Origin: Hypericibacter terrae
GTDB lineage: Bacteria > Pseudomonadota > Alphaproteobacteria > Dongiales > Dongiaceae
NCBI RefSeq assembly: GCF_008728855.1
Contig: NZ_CP042906.1
Coordinates: 4,453,570-4,517,569, forward strand
Reading direction: 5' to 3'
DNA length: 64,000 nucleotides
The translations under genes were made by a program, and so were the position numbers. The notes below the pieces were generated by a model. The model worked only from the letters and a program-made list of their open reading frames with translations. It ran no database searches and was not told the DNA's origin. Below are positions 45,615-55,217 of the stretch, one piece after another. Position 1 is the first letter of the stretch. Each line of letters opens with the position of its first letter.

Positions 45615-46118
45615 TCAATCGAGCGAGCGGATCATCACATAGTAGGTCGGGTGATCCATGCCCGGATGGGCGCGGGCCGCGATGGGCGCGAAGCCCATGC
45701 TTTCAAAGAACGCAATGTTGTCAGGCAGCAGAATGCGCACATTGAGCGTCACTTGGCGGACGCGCGCGCCTTGCGCCGCGGCGATGACCGAGCCGACCAG
45801 GGCGCGCGCGATACCGCGACGCCGCCAGCCTGGCCTGACCGCGAGCCGGCCGAGATAGAAACCCTCGCCTTCCGGATGCCAGAGCACGGAGCCGACCAGA
45901 AGACCGCCGGCCTCCGCGACGCTGCCCGCCCCTTTTACCAGCGCCGCCGCGATGCCGGGGCCCGTCTCCGACAAGGCGCCGGGCCGGGGCTGGAGCTTTC
46001 CGTCATAGGACGCGAAGGCCTCGTGCAGCAGCGCTGCGATCGCGTCGCCATCCGCAGGCACCGCAGCGCGCAAGCGAAAGCCAGGGTCAGGCCGAAGCTC
46101 AGCGGCGGAACCCGTCAT
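45615..46118 (-). CDS. GNAT-family N-acetyltransferase
   Basis: 167 residues. The acetyl-CoA loop is [17 protein letters not shown], followed by the C-terminal NIAFFESMGF motif. Substrate not predictable. Starts 8 bases after prpE. Confidence 0.85.
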   Translation of the reverse strand: MTGSAAELRPDPGFRLRAAVPADGDAIAALLHEAFASYDGKLQPRPGALSETGPGIAAALVKGAGSVAEAGGLLVGSVLWHPEGEGFYLGRLAVRPGWRRRGIARALVGSVIAAAQGARVRQVTLNVRILLPDNIAFFESMGFAPIAARAHPGMDHPTYYVMIRSLD

Positions 46119-46126
46119 CGGCCCGT

Positions 46127-48037
46127 TCAGCCCTTGCTCTGACCCTTGCCGTAGCCCACGCCCTGCAGCGCTTCGCCGATCTCCGGCAGGATCGCCGGAT
46201 CGTCGATGGTGGCGGGCGTCTTGTATTCCTCGCCATCGGCGATCTTCTGCATGGTGCCGCGCAGGATTTTCCCCGAGCGCGTCTTGGGCAGGCGCTTCAC
46301 CACGGCCGCGGTCCTGAAGGCCGCGACCGGGCCGATGCGCTCGCGCACCAGCGCTACGGCTTCGTCGACGATCTGATGCGCGTCGCGCGACACGCCGGCC
46401 TTGAGCACGAGGAAGCCCAGCGGCACCTGCCCCTTGAGCTCGTCATGGGCGCCGATGACGGCGCATTCGGCCACGTCGGGATGAGCCGCCAGCACCTCCT
46501 CCATGGCGCCGGTCGAGAGCCGGTGCCCCGCGACGTTGATCACATCGTCGGTGCGCGCCATCACATAGACATAGCCGTCCGCGTCGATGAAGCCGGCATC
46601 GCCGGTGTTGTAATAGCCGGGATAGGCGCGCAGGTAGGAATCGAAGAAGCGCTGCTCGGCGTTCCACAAGGTCGGGAAGGTGCCCGGCGGCAGCGGCAGC
46701 TTGCAGACGAGCGCCCCGATATCGCCGTGCTTGACCTCTTGGCCCTCGGCATTCAGCACCCGCACGTCCCAGCCCGGCACCGCCTTGGTCGGCGAGCCAT
46801 GCTTGACCGGGAACTGCTCGATGCCCATGCAGTTCGAGACGATCGGCCAGCCCGTCTCGGTCTGCCACCAGTGATCGATGACCGGCACCTTGAGATGGGC
46901 CTCGGCCCATTCGAGCGTCGCCGGATCGGACCGCTCGCCCGCGAGGAAGAGGGTGCGGAAGCTGCGCATGTCGTAGTTGCGCAGGAGCTTCGCGTCGGGA
47001 TCGTCGCGCTTGATCGCGCGAAAGGCCGTGGGTGCGGTGAAGAGCGCCGAGACCTTGTGCTGCTGGATCACGCGCCAATAGGCGCCGGCGTCGGGCGTGC
47101 CGACCGGCTTGCCCTCATACAGTACCGTGGTGCAGCCCTGCAGCAGCGGCGCATAGACGATGTAGGAATGACCGACCACCCAGCCCACATCGGAGGCCGC
47201 CCACCACACCTCGCCCGGCTCGATGCCGTAGATGTTCTTCATGCTCCATTGCAGCGCCACCGCATGGCCGCCATTGTCGCGCACCACGCCCTTGGGCTGG
47301 CCGGTGGTGCCGGAGGTGTAGAGTACATAGAGCGGATCGGTCGCGGCCACGGGCACGCAGGCCGCCGGCCTGGCGGCGGCGGCCGCTTCTTCCCAATCGA
47401 GATCGCGGCCGGGCTTCATCTCGGCCCTGGCCTGCGGGCGCTGCAGGATGATGCAGCGCTCCGGCTTGAACTGGGCGAGATCGATCGCGGCGTCGAGCAG
47501 GGGCTTGTAAGGCAGGACGCGGCCGGGCTCGAGACCGCAGGAGGCCGAGACCACGATCCTGGGTTTGGCGTCGTTGAGCCGCGTCGCCAGCTCCGCCGGC
47601 GCGAAGCCGCCGAACACCACCGAATGAATCGCGCCGAGGCGTGCGCAGGCGAGCATCGCGATCGCGGCCTCGGGCACCATCGGCATATAGAGGATGACGC
47701 GATCGCCCTCGACGACGCCCTGGCCTGCGAGCACGCCGGCGAAGCGCGCCACCAGATCGGTCAGCTCCGCATAGGTGAAGCTGCGCGTCTCGCCGGTCAT
47801 GGCGCTGTCATAGATCAGCGCCGCCTGCTGGCCCCGTCCCGCCGCGACATGGCGGTCGAGGCAGTTGTAGCAGGTGTTGAGCACGCCGCCGGCAAACCAG
47901 CGATAGAAGGGCGGGCGGCTGTCGTCGAGCAGCTTGTCCCAGCGCTTCTCCCAATGAATGGTGCCCGCGGCCTCGCTCCAGAATCCCTCCGGATCCTCGA
48001 GCGAGCGGCGATGGATGTCTGCGTAACGGCTAGCCAT
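46127..48037 (-). CDS. prpE: Propionyl-CoA synthetase
   Basis: 636 residues from ATG 48037 (SD GGGGGA); the frame is open 11 codons more. ANL-superfamily motifs: YTSGTTGQPKGVVRD (A3), WWQTETGWPI (A5) and TRSGKILRGTM with the acylation-loop Lys. The start MASRYADIHRRSLEDPEGFW and CYNCLDRH are typical of PrpE rather than Acs. It activates propionate (and acetate) with CoA. GNAT-family gene 8 bases downstream, a possible acetyltransferase acting on the enzyme's acylation Lys, is inference only. Confidence 0.93.
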   Translation of the reverse strand: MASRYADIHRRSLEDPEGFWSEAAGTIHWEKRWDKLLDDSRPPFYRWFAGGVLNTCYNCLDRHVAAGRGQQAALIYDSAMTGETRSFTYAELTDLVARFAGVLAGQGVVEGDRVILYMPMVPEAAIAMLACARLGAIHSVVFGGFAPAELATRLNDAKPRIVVSASCGLEPGRVLPYKPLLDAAIDLAQFKPERCIILQRPQARAEMKPGRDLDWEEAAAAARPAACVPVAATDPLYVLYTSGTTGQPKGVVRDNGGHAVALQWSMKNIYGIEPGEVWWAASDVGWVVGHSYIVYAPLLQGCTTVLYEGKPVGTPDAGAYWRVIQQHKVSALFTAPTAFRAIKRDDPDAKLLRNYDMRSFRTLFLAGERSDPATLEWAEAHLKVPVIDHWWQTETGWPIVSNCMGIEQFPVKHGSPTKAVPGWDVRVLNAEGQEVKHGDIGALVCKLPLPPGTFPTLWNAEQRFFDSYLRAYPGYYNTGDAGFIDADGYVYVMARTDDVINVAGHRLSTGAMEEVLAAHPDVAECAVIGAHDELKGQVPLGFLVLKAGVSRDAHQIVDEAVALVRERIGPVAAFRTAAVVKRLPKTRSGKILRGTMQKIADGEEYKTPATIDDPAILPEIGEALQGVGYGKGQSKG

Positions 48038-48146
48038 GACGTCCCCCGGTTCTTCTTTTCGGGCGCTCATTGCTCGATCGGGCCCGTCGATGCGCCGACT
48101 CTGCCCAATCGCCCCGTCCGGGTAAAGCCGCGCGGGTTCCCCGCCC

Positions 48147-48905
48147 TCAGGCGTCCTTCAGCCAGCTTTCATACTCGGCCGCCATGCCGGCGATCGCGGC
48201 CTCGAGGATGCGCTGGCCCGCCTCGACCGAGGAAAGGCCGGGGTTGGAGCCGATGCGGCCATCGGGAAACTTGCGGCGATAGTCGGCCGCGTCGGCGAAA
48301 TCGCCCGAGGGCGCGATCTCCGGATCGAGCGTCATCGGCTTTGCGGCCTCGGGATAGGCGGCCCAGGTCATCGACACTTCCGAGGGCGTGGCATGGCTGC
48401 CCTCGGCGCGGCCATAGAGCTCGCGCGACAGCGCGCCGACCTGTTTCGCTTCCCACCAGTTCTTCAGGCGGCAGCGGATCGCCGGCATGTTGGCGGCAGC
48501 GCCGCTCGCGGGCGCCAGGCTGGCGCCGGCATAGATCTCGGAGAAGGCCGCGGTCAGCGTCGCGATATTGCCGCCATGGCCGTTGAGGAAGAAGAAGCGT
48601 CGGAAGCCATGGACGGCCAGGGATTCCACCATGTCGCGCACGACGGCGATGAGGGTCGAGGGCCGCAGGGTCATGGAGCCCGGAAAGCCCAGATGATGCT
48701 GCGCCATGCCGACCGAGATGGTGGGCGCCACCATCGCCCCGGTGCGGTCGCCCACGCCCTTGGCCACTTCCTCGGCGCAGATCGCATCGGTCCCGACGAG
48801 GCCGTTGGGACCGTGCTGCTCGGTCGAGCCGATCGGCATGATGATGCCCTGGCTGCGGGTCAGATAGGATTCGACCTCGGGCCAGGTGGCGAGCTGAAGC
48901 TGCAT
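48147..48905 (-). CDS. Creatininase-family amidohydrolase
   Basis: 252 residues from ATG 48905. Metal-ligand motifs are IIMPIGSTEQHGPNG, FFLNGHGGN and EGSHATPSE. Members include creatininase and MftE-type peptidases. No creatine or mycofactocin genes are seen, so the substrate is unknown. The frame is open 30 codons upstream, but the ATG has AAGGAG 11 bases ahead. Confidence 0.88.
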   Translation of the reverse strand: MQLQLATWPEVESYLTRSQGIIMPIGSTEQHGPNGLVGTDAICAEEVAKGVGDRTGAMVAPTISVGMAQHHLGFPGSMTLRPSTLIAVVRDMVESLAVHGFRRFFFLNGHGGNIATLTAAFSEIYAGASLAPASGAAANMPAIRCRLKNWWEAKQVGALSRELYGRAEGSHATPSEVSMTWAAYPEAAKPMTLDPEIAPSGDFADAADYRRKFPDGRIGSNPGLSSVEAGQRILEAAIAGMAAEYESWLKDA

Positions 48906-49045
48906 GAAAGCGGCACTCCTTCGATTTGATGCGGCCCGGCTTTGACGCGATGCGGGGCCGGCGGCATGATGCGGGAGCGCCGGCCCGCGGGGCAAGGCGC
49001 ATCGATTCCTTGCCAGCCCCTCCTCGATCCCAGGCAGTTTCCTCC

Positions 49046-49486
49046 ATGGCCAATATCGGCGTCTTCGCCACGATCCTGGACGCGGCGGGCCATCTGCTGC
49101 TGGTGCGCCAGAACTATGCCGGTCGCGTCTGGTCGCAACCGGGCGGGCGGGTCGAGCCGAAGGAATCGCCGCTCGAGGCCTTGCATCGCGAGGTGCGCGA
49201 AGAGACCGGCCATCGCATCCAGGTCGAGCGTTTCGTCGGCGCCTATTCGCGCACCTATGACGACGATCTGGTGCTGGCCTTCATCGGGCACTCGATCGGC
49301 AGCGAACCCTGGGCGCCCGACGGCGAGATTTCGGCGATCGGATTCTTCGCGCCCGATCGCCTGCCCGAGCCGATGAACCTGCGCACGCGCATCCGGATCG
49401 CGGACGCGCTCGCCGGCCGCTCGGGGCTGGTGCGCGTCTTTGACGCGCCGGAAAACCAGCAGGCGAGCTTTCCCGAGGGCGCCTGA
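49046..49486 (+). CDS. NUDIX hydrolase
   Basis: 146 residues. The Nudix box GGRVEPKESPLEALHREVREETG is complete. The domain starts directly at MANIGVFATILDAAGH, so ATG 49046 is chosen over the longer frame from 48926. Likely hydrolyses nucleoside diphosphate derivatives. Divergent from the creatininase-family gene. Confidence 0.88.
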   Translation: MANIGVFATILDAAGHLLLVRQNYAGRVWSQPGGRVEPKESPLEALHREVREETGHRIQVERFVGAYSRTYDDDLVLAFIGHSIGSEPWAPDGEISAIGFFAPDRLPEPMNLRTRIRIADALAGRSGLVRVFDAPENQQASFPEGA

Positions 49487-49630
49487 GGAAACGCGCGGAG
49501 ACAGCGGGCGCAAGACCGCCGGGCGCGATCCTTCTCACGATGGGGTGCAAGGATACGAGTGAAACCTTGCCGCCTGCAGCCCAAGTCAGGCAGCGGACGA
49601 AATCCGGCTCAGACGAGCGTCAGTGCGTCG

Positions 49631-49798
49631 TCAGTGAGGAGCCAAATGATTGATTTCGTCTTTGATTTTGAGCTTTTGCCGCTTAAGTTCGGTGATCCGG
49701 ATATCGTCCGGATGCGGCCGGGACTCTTCTTCGGCGATCAGTTTATCGAGGTCGGAATGCTTCGTCTTGAGTGCTTCGACATGTTCCATTGCGGACAT
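49631..49798 (-). CDS. DUF465 (YdcH)-family small protein
   Basis: 55 residues from ATG 49798 with GGAGGT 9 bases upstream. The pattern EHVEALKTKHSDLDKLIAEEE and the basic LKRQKLKIKDEI are typical of the family, a short helical hairpin. Function unknown. A second family member is at 52681. Confidence 0.85.
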   Translation of the reverse strand: MSAMEHVEALKTKHSDLDKLIAEEESRPHPDDIRITELKRQKLKIKDEINHLAPH

Positions 49799-49881
49799 GC
49801 GAGTACCTCCTTTCCGGGTTCCGAGGCCGATCAACGAAACAATGCTAACGCCGCCCCGAGGCGGTTGTAAACGAGATCGGC

Positions 49882-50538
49882 ATGGTACGGCGAAACCCCA
49901 AGGAATCCGCGGCAGAGAGCCCTGCGACCCGGCTGATCGTCGGCATGAGCGGGGCGTCGGGCGCCATCCTCGGGATTCGCCTGCTGCAGGCGCTGCGACC
50001 CCTGCCGGTTGAGGTCCATCTGGTGATCTCGCGCGCGGCCGAGCTCACCATCGCCTACGAGACCGATTTGAAGGTGACGGAGGTGCGGGCGCTGGCCGAT
50101 GCGACGCACGGCATCCACGAAATGGCGGCGCCGATTTCGAGCGGCTCCTTCCCGACGCTGGGCATGGTGATCGCGCCCTGCTCGATCAAGACCATGTCGG
50201 AGATCGCGACCGGCGTGACCTCGTCGCTGCTGACGCGCGCCGCCGACGTGACCTTGAAGGAACGCCGCCGCCTCGTGCTCATGCTGCGCGAGACGCCGCT
50301 CCATACCGGCCATCTGCGCAACCTGACGGCCCTCTCCGAAATGGGTGCCATCATCGCGCCGCCGGTGCCGGCCTTTTATGCGAGACCCAGGACGATCGAG
50401 GAGATGGTCGATCACAGCGTCGGCCGCGTCTGCGATCTCTTCGGCCTCGACACCGGCGCCGTCAAACGCTGGCAAGGCCCGCCGCTGAGCCCGCGCTCGC
50501 GGAAAGCGCGCGGCCGCGGGGAGAGCGAAGAGGATTGA
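49882..50538 (+). CDS. ubiX: Flavin prenyltransferase UbiX
   Basis: 218 residues. VGMSGASGAILGIRLLQALR and APCSIKTMSEIATGVTSSLLTRAADV are the FMN and dimethylallyl phosphate sites. UbiX makes prenylated FMN for the UbiD decarboxylase in ubiquinone synthesis. The last ~25 residues are Arg/Lys-rich and not conserved. ubiD is not in the window. Confidence 0.92.
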   Translation: MVRRNPKESAAESPATRLIVGMSGASGAILGIRLLQALRPLPVEVHLVISRAAELTIAYETDLKVTEVRALADATHGIHEMAAPISSGSFPTLGMVIAPCSIKTMSEIATGVTSSLLTRAADVTLKERRRLVLMLRETPLHTGHLRNLTALSEMGAIIAPPVPAFYARPRTIEEMVDHSVGRVCDLFGLDTGAVKRWQGPPLSPRSRKARGRGESEED

Positions 50539-50591
50539 GGCGGACGAGGACTGAGGCCGGTCAGAAGAAGACAGAAGATTAAGATAACTGT

Positions 50592-50675
50592 TCCCTCCCC
50601 CTTTTCAGGGGGAGGGTTAGGGAGGGGGACGGCGAGATCGGCGTCTTCCCCCTCCCTAGCCCTCCCCCGCAAGAC
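50592..50675. repeat. Family A repeat, its last hairpin split by the MITE
   Basis: CCCTCCCCCTTTTCAGGGGGAGGG forms one hairpin; a second one starts CCTCCCCCGCAAGAC and resumes as GGGGGAGGG after 50826. In between, the 144-bp element is inserted. Before insertion the loop would have read GCAAGAC. Confidence 0.8.
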
Positions 50676-50819
50676 GCAGGACTGTCCGGGGAACGGACTC
50701 AAGGGATTCAAACGACTCATTTTTATTGTTCTAAGTCTCGCACGCCCACGGATCACGTCTAATCCATATGCGCCAACACTTTGATACGATTCATGAAAAC
50801 TTTCCCCGGACACTCCTGC
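50676..50819. mobile_element. MITE-like element, 144 bp, with 7-bp target duplication
   Basis: The terminal inverted repeat GCAGGACTGTCCGGGGAA at the left has a mirror TTCCCCGGACACTCCTGC at the right, one mismatch in 18. GCAAGAC is repeated at 50669-50675 and 50820-50826 as target duplication. The interior is AT-richer than its surroundings and codes for nothing. It probably moved with the transposase of a related IS elsewhere in the genome; the family is not assigned. Confidence 0.8.
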
Positions 50820-50863
50820 GCAAGACGGGGGAGGGAACAAGATGTGTCTCTATCTTCCAACCC

Positions 50864-51364
50864 TCACCCAAAACACGCCCTGATCAGCGTCTCCACCGCC
50901 GCCTGATCCTCCGTGCCCGGCGGCTTCGCCAGGCGCGCGAGATAGCGGTCGATGTGATGACGCGCCGCGGCGGCGGCGTTCCCGGCGGCCTTCGCTTCCG
51001 GCAGCAGGGCGGCCAAGGCATTCTGCGCCAGTTCCTCGCCAGCGATCTCGGCTTCCAGCACGCGCTTGCGCAAGGCCATGCCCGCATCGGTCGGGACCGG
51101 CGCCACGCCCTGCTTCAGGCGGTTCCGCACCGCGCGCAGCGGTTCCACCACCTGCTCGCGCCAGAGCTGGATCGTGGCTTCCGCCCTGGCGATGTCGGCG
51201 TCGCCCAAGGCGCGACCCTCGGCGGCCGCCCAGCAGCCATAGAGCAGCAGATTGACGTCGGCGCCGAGCCGGTCCTGCAGGCCGATCACCGCCGGTGAAA
51301 GGCCGGGCTTGCCGTAATGCGCCAGGCTGAATTCCCAGAACCCGCGTTTTGCATCGCCGCTCAT
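50864..51364 (-). CDS. TIGR02444-family protein
   Basis: 166 residues. The family pattern is FWEFSLAHYGKPGLSPAVIGLQDRLGADVNLLLYGCW, then AEATIQLWREQVVEPLRAVRNRLK. All-helical, no signal peptide, function unknown. Located just after the phosphofructokinase gene on the same strand (22 bases). Confidence 0.8.
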   Translation of the reverse strand: MSGDAKRGFWEFSLAHYGKPGLSPAVIGLQDRLGADVNLLLYGCWAAAEGRALGDADIARAEATIQLWREQVVEPLRAVRNRLKQGVAPVPTDAGMALRKRVLEAEIAGEELAQNALAALLPEAKAAGNAAAAARHHIDRYLARLAKPPGTEDQAAVETLIRACFG

Positions 51365-51386
51365 GATCGTTTTTCGAACTCCATTG

Positions 51387-52466
51387 CTAATCCCCGAATG
51401 AAATACCGAGCCCGCGGGCCGTGTGCACCAGCGTGCCTTTCGGATCGACCACCTGGCTGTGCTCGGTCGCCTCGAGGATCGACACGTCGATCACGCGCCG
51501 GTTCTGCCAGGCCACCATGCGGTCGAACTTGCCGGCCTCGATCAGGTCCACGGCATGCACGCCGAAGGCCTGCGCGATGATCCGGTCGCGGGCGTCGGGC
51601 GGGCCGCCGCGCTGCAGATGACCCAGCACCGTAACGCGGGTCTCGGCTCCGGTCATCGCCGCGAGCCTTTCGCTGACATAGTGACCGATGCCGCCATAGG
51701 TGGCCTTGCCGCCGACATGGATCCGCGTGACCGGCTCGCCGCTCTCGGTCGGCACCGCTTCCGCCACCACCACCAGCGCGAAATTCCGGCCTTGCCGCTT
51801 GATGTCGTCGATCTTCGCCGCCACGCGCTCCATGCGATAGGAAATCTCGGGAATGAGAATCACGTCGGCGCCCCCGGCGATGCCGGCAGAGAGGGCGATA
51901 TGGCCGGCGTCGCGCCCCATCACCTCCAGCACCATCACGCGGTCATGGCTGGCGGCCGTCGGCTGCAGCCGATCCAGCGCTTCGGTCGCCACCTGTACGG
52001 CGGTGTCATGTCCGACCGAGATCTCGGTCAGCCCGAGATCGTTGTCGATGGTCTTCGGGATGCCGACCAGATTGAGGCCGCCCTGCTGGGCGAGCCGGCG
52101 CAGGATCTTGAAGGAGCCGTCGCCGCCGATGCCGATGACGGCGTCGAGGCCGAGCTGGCGATAGCCCTCGATCACCTCCTCGGACCGGTCCACGCTATGC
52201 CCGTCCGCCATCGGAAAGGCGAAGGGATCGCCGCGGTTGGTGGTGCCGAGCACCGTCCCGCCCTGGCGCAGCAGCACCGTCGTCATGGTGTAGGGGTCGA
52301 GCCGCTCGGCCGATACCGGCCGCGCCATCAGCCCCGCCGTGCCCTGATGCAGCCCGATCACCTCCCAGCCCTTGTTGCTGGTCGCATGGAGGACAACGGC
52401 CCGCAGGACGGCGTTCAGCCCGGCGCAATCGCCGCCGCTGGTGAGAATTCCGATTCGCTTGGTCAT
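51387..52466 (-). CDS. 6-phosphofructokinase (group III / mixed-substrate type)
   Basis: 359 residues from ATG 52466. Start RIGILTSGGDCAGLNAVLRAV, the phosphoryl-donor loop GIGGDGSFK and the substrate loop GIPKTIDNDLG are clear. The donor-loop Gly (GGDG) is the ATP-type residue while Lys in PKTIDND is found in pyrophosphate-type enzymes; group III mixes these, and ATP use is the better guess. It gives a complete Embden-Meyerhof step with fbaB and gap. Confidence 0.9.
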   Translation of the reverse strand: MTKRIGILTSGGDCAGLNAVLRAVVLHATSNKGWEVIGLHQGTAGLMARPVSAERLDPYTMTTVLLRQGGTVLGTTNRGDPFAFPMADGHSVDRSEEVIEGYRQLGLDAVIGIGGDGSFKILRRLAQQGGLNLVGIPKTIDNDLGLTEISVGHDTAVQVATEALDRLQPTAASHDRVMVLEVMGRDAGHIALSAGIAGGADVILIPEISYRMERVAAKIDDIKRQGRNFALVVVAEAVPTESGEPVTRIHVGGKATYGGIGHYVSERLAAMTGAETRVTVLGHLQRGGPPDARDRIIAQAFGVHAVDLIEAGKFDRMVAWQNRRVIDVSILEATEHSQVVDPKGTLVHTARGLGISFGD

Positions 52467-52680
52467 GCGCGAGGCGTCTCCCTGATGGGCGTCATGGAAT
52501 CCCGATGGGCCGCAAGGCCGAGTCTGGGAACGCAATCTTGGTTAATCAGTGTCGGGGCTGGCTGTGATCTGTACAAGGCGTGGCGACCGACAAGGGAGAA
52601 TCGACTCGGGCCGGACGCATAGTATCCGGGGTCGGGCTCGACTATACTCCCGGCCATCCCGCCTGCACCGGAGAGCCTGG

Positions 52681-52881
52681 ATGTTGGGGCAAGAGGATTT
52701 GCGCCGCCGGCTCGAAGAGCTGCGCAGCGAGCATCGCGATCTGGACGACGTGATCGCCCAGCTGCAGATGACGGCACCTTTCAACCAGCTGCAGGTGCAG
52801 CGGTTGAAGAAGCGCAAGCTTGCGCTCAAGGACCAGATCATCAAGCTGGAGAGCCAGCTGCTGCCCGACATCATCGCCTAG
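52681..52881 (+). CDS. DUF465-family small protein (second copy)
   Basis: 66 residues from ATG 52681 with GGAGAG 7 bases upstream. [23 protein letters not shown] and the basic [14 protein letters not shown] match the family as in the copy at 49631, but the sequences differ clearly. Probably the first gene of the purE-purK unit or independent. Confidence 0.82.
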   Translation: MLGQEDLRRRLEELRSEHRDLDDVIAQLQMTAPFNQLQVQRLKKRKLALKDQIIKLESQLLPDIIA

Positions 52882-53033
52882 AACGACCGGACTCTCCGGT
52901 CAAAACGCCAGGAATCCCGCGCGGTTCCGCGCCTTGCCACCCCACCCCTCCCCCCTATAATGTCGCGCTCCCGCCGGGGCGGGGCCCGGTTGGGATCAAG
53001 GGGCCGGGATCTGGGGAGCGAGGCGAAGCGCGC

Positions 53034-53543
53034 ATGGCCAAGACGGCACCGTCGGTCGGCATCATCATGGGAAGCCAGAGCGACTGGGATACCATGCGCC
53101 ACGCCGCCAGCACGCTGGACGAGCTGGGCGTGCCGCACGAGGTCCGGATCGTCTCGGCCCATCGCACGCCCAAGCGCCTCTACAGCTATGCCCAGAGCGC
53201 AAAGAAACGCGGCCTGAAGGCGATCATCGCGGGCGCCGGCGGGGCAGCCCACCTGCCCGGCATGACGGCGTCCATGACCACCTTGCCGGTTCTGGGCGTC
53301 CCGGTGGAGAGCCAGGCACTCAAGGGGCTCGACAGCCTGCTCTCGATCGTCCAGATGCCGGCGGGCGTCCCGGTGGGCACGCTCGCCATCGGCAAGGCCG
53401 GCGCCATCAATGCCGCCCTCCTGGCCGCCGCGGTGGTGGCGCTGGCGGACAAGCGACTCGACAAGCGGCTGGAGGCCTGGCGCGAGGCGCGCACGGCCGC
53501 AGTCGCCGAAAAGCCCATCATGGACGCGCCGAGCCCTCGATGA
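53034..53543 (+). CDS. purE: N5-carboxyaminoimidazole ribonucleotide mutase PurE
   Basis: 169 residues. [23 protein letters not shown] and [16 protein letters not shown] are the class I PurE motifs, with the catalytic His in AAHLPG. It converts N5-CAIR into CAIR in purine synthesis. The stop overlaps the purK start (ATGA). Confidence 0.96.
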   Translation: MAKTAPSVGIIMGSQSDWDTMRHAASTLDELGVPHEVRIVSAHRTPKRLYSYAQSAKKRGLKAIIAGAGGAAHLPGMTASMTTLPVLGVPVESQALKGLDSLLSIVQMPAGVPVGTLAIGKAGAINAALLAAAVVALADKRLDKRLEAWREARTAAVAEKPIMDAPSPR

Positions 53544-54661
53544 GCAGCAGCCACGCCGCGAAGGGCGCCACCGCTTCGGCCGACAAGGGCCAAGTGATCG
53601 CGCCGGGATCGACCGTCGGCATCCTCGGCGGCGGCCAGCTCGGGCGCATGGCGGCGATGGCCGCGGCCCGGCTCGGCTTCAAGACCCATATCTATTGCCC
53701 GCCCGGCGACAACCCGGCGACCTATGTCTCGAACGCCGCGACGATCGCGCCCTACGAGGACGAGGCGGCCCTCGCGCGCTTCGCCGCGGCGGTCGATGTC
53801 GTCACCTTCGAGTTCGAGAATGTGCCGAGCCGCACCGCCGAGGCCCTGGCCCGGCTGAAGCCGACGCGCCCCGCACCGCGCGTGCTCCATATCTGCCAGG
53901 AGCGGCTGCGCGAGAAAGACTTCCTCGCCGCCATCAAGGTGCCGACCACGCGCTATATGGAAGTGGCGCGGGCCGAGAGCCTGGAGCGCGCGCTGCGCGA
54001 GATCGGCCATCCCGCGATCCTGAAATCGGCGCAGTTCGGCTATGACGGCAAGGGCCAGGTGCGGATCGACGCCGACAGCAGGCCCGAGGACGCCTGGGCC
54101 AAGATGGGGGCCTCGATCGGCATCCTCGAGGCCTTCGTCGATTTCCGGCTGGAGATCTCGGTCATCGTCGCCCGCGCGCTCGACGGCAATGTCGTCGCCT
54201 ATGAGCCGGTCGAGAACCAGCATCGCCATCACATCCTCGACACCACGATCGTGCCGGCGCGCGTGACGCCCACCGTCGCCATGCGCGCGGAAGCGATCGG
54301 CCGGCATATCGCCGAGGAGCTGGGGCTGATCGGATTGCTCGCGGTCGAGATGTTCGTGACCAACGATGGCGAGGTGCTGGTCAACGAGCTGGCGCCGCGC
54401 CCGCATAATTCGGGCCACTGGTCGATCGATGGCTGCATCACCAGCCAGTTCGAGCAGTTCATCCGCGCCGTCTGCGGCCTGTCGCTGGGCTCGGTCGAGC
54501 GCCATTCGGACGCGGTGATGAAGAACCTCCTGGGAGACGACGTGCTGGCCTGGAAAGAGATCCTCGCCGAGCCCGGCGCCAAGCTCCATCTCTACGGCAA
54601 AGCCGAACCCCGCCCCGGCCGCAAGATGGGCCATGTGACCCGGCTCACGCCGAAGCGGTAA
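53540..54661 (+). CDS. purK: 5-(carboxyamino)imidazole ribonucleotide synthase PurK
   Basis: 373 residues. ATP-grasp motifs: [21 protein letters not shown] at the start, [11 protein letters not shown], and [16 protein letters not shown] near the end. It makes N5-CAIR from AIR, ATP and bicarbonate, the substrate of PurE. It overlaps purE by 4 bases. Confidence 0.96.
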   Translation: MSSSHAAKGATASADKGQVIAPGSTVGILGGGQLGRMAAMAAARLGFKTHIYCPPGDNPATYVSNAATIAPYEDEAALARFAAAVDVVTFEFENVPSRTAEALARLKPTRPAPRVLHICQERLREKDFLAAIKVPTTRYMEVARAESLERALREIGHPAILKSAQFGYDGKGQVRIDADSRPEDAWAKMGASIGILEAFVDFRLEISVIVARALDGNVVAYEPVENQHRHHILDTTIVPARVTPTVAMRAEAIGRHIAEELGLIGLLAVEMFVTNDGEVLVNELAPRPHNSGHWSIDGCITSQFEQFIRAVCGLSLGSVERHSDAVMKNLLGDDVLAWKEILAEPGAKLHLYGKAEPRPGRKMGHVTRLTPKR

Positions 54662-54699
54662 GGGGAAGAATCCAAGGCCGAAGAACCGAAAAACTCACG

Positions 54700-54737
54700 C
54701 CCCCTCCCCTTGCGGGAGGGGGTAGGGGGAGGGGTGC
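54700..54737. repeat. Family A repeat (single hairpin)
   Basis: CCCCCTCCCCTTGCGGGAGG followed by GGGTAGGGGGAGGGG; it lies after purK and before the low-GC orphan gene. Confidence 0.8.
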
Positions 54738-54812
54738 TGCCGCAGGATATCAGCCGCCTCTCGACTTAGACTCGTCATTTCATTCTCTGCGCGCGTTGGC
54801 AGGTATCGACTA

Positions 54813-55217
54813 TCATGAAGGCTCCGGATCGTACCAACCCACCTCAATCTCGTTGTCTCGATATCGGAATTCGGCTCGCTTGACGATTGGGCTCTGTGGA
54901 TCGGCACGCAGTCGATCACCGATCAGTCGTCTCAGCTCCGCAGAGCGCTGATCCCTGAGAGGGAAGGCGGGGTGAGTCTCCAATCCCACTTTTCCTTGCT
55001 TAAAGTCCGCTTCCCACCCTTGCCAGATTTCCCAGTCTTCTAGGATCAACGCAAGAAGGGCCGACTCTACCTCTGATAACCGGAAGAGACCTGAATAGTC
55101 GTCCTGGGTTTCGCTGAATTCAGACTCGTAGATATGCGGCTTTCCCTGGTAGTCGGCCACGCCCAGCCGAGGGCCATCCCAGAACCCGTTTACAGTGTAG
55201 ACTCGTTCCCAATGCAT
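54813..55217 (-). CDS. Orphan protein of unknown function, low GC
   Basis: 134 residues with no family I recognise. It is rich in Trp, Tyr, Glu and Asp (WEIWQGWEADFKQGK; EVGWYDPEPS), lacks signal peptide and membrane segments, and has codon use with many A- or T-ending codons, unlike the neighbours. It stands alone between two family A repeats (54700-54737 and 55352-55391), in the gap between purK and coq9. Small acidic soluble proteins of this kind are often immunity proteins, but no toxin is near, so that is only a possibility. Confidence 0.65.
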   Translation of the reverse strand: MHWERVYTVNGFWDGPRLGVADYQGKPHIYESEFSETQDDYSGLFRLSEVESALLALILEDWEIWQGWEADFKQGKVGLETHPAFPLRDQRSAELRRLIGDRLRADPQSPIVKRAEFRYRDNEIEVGWYDPEPS

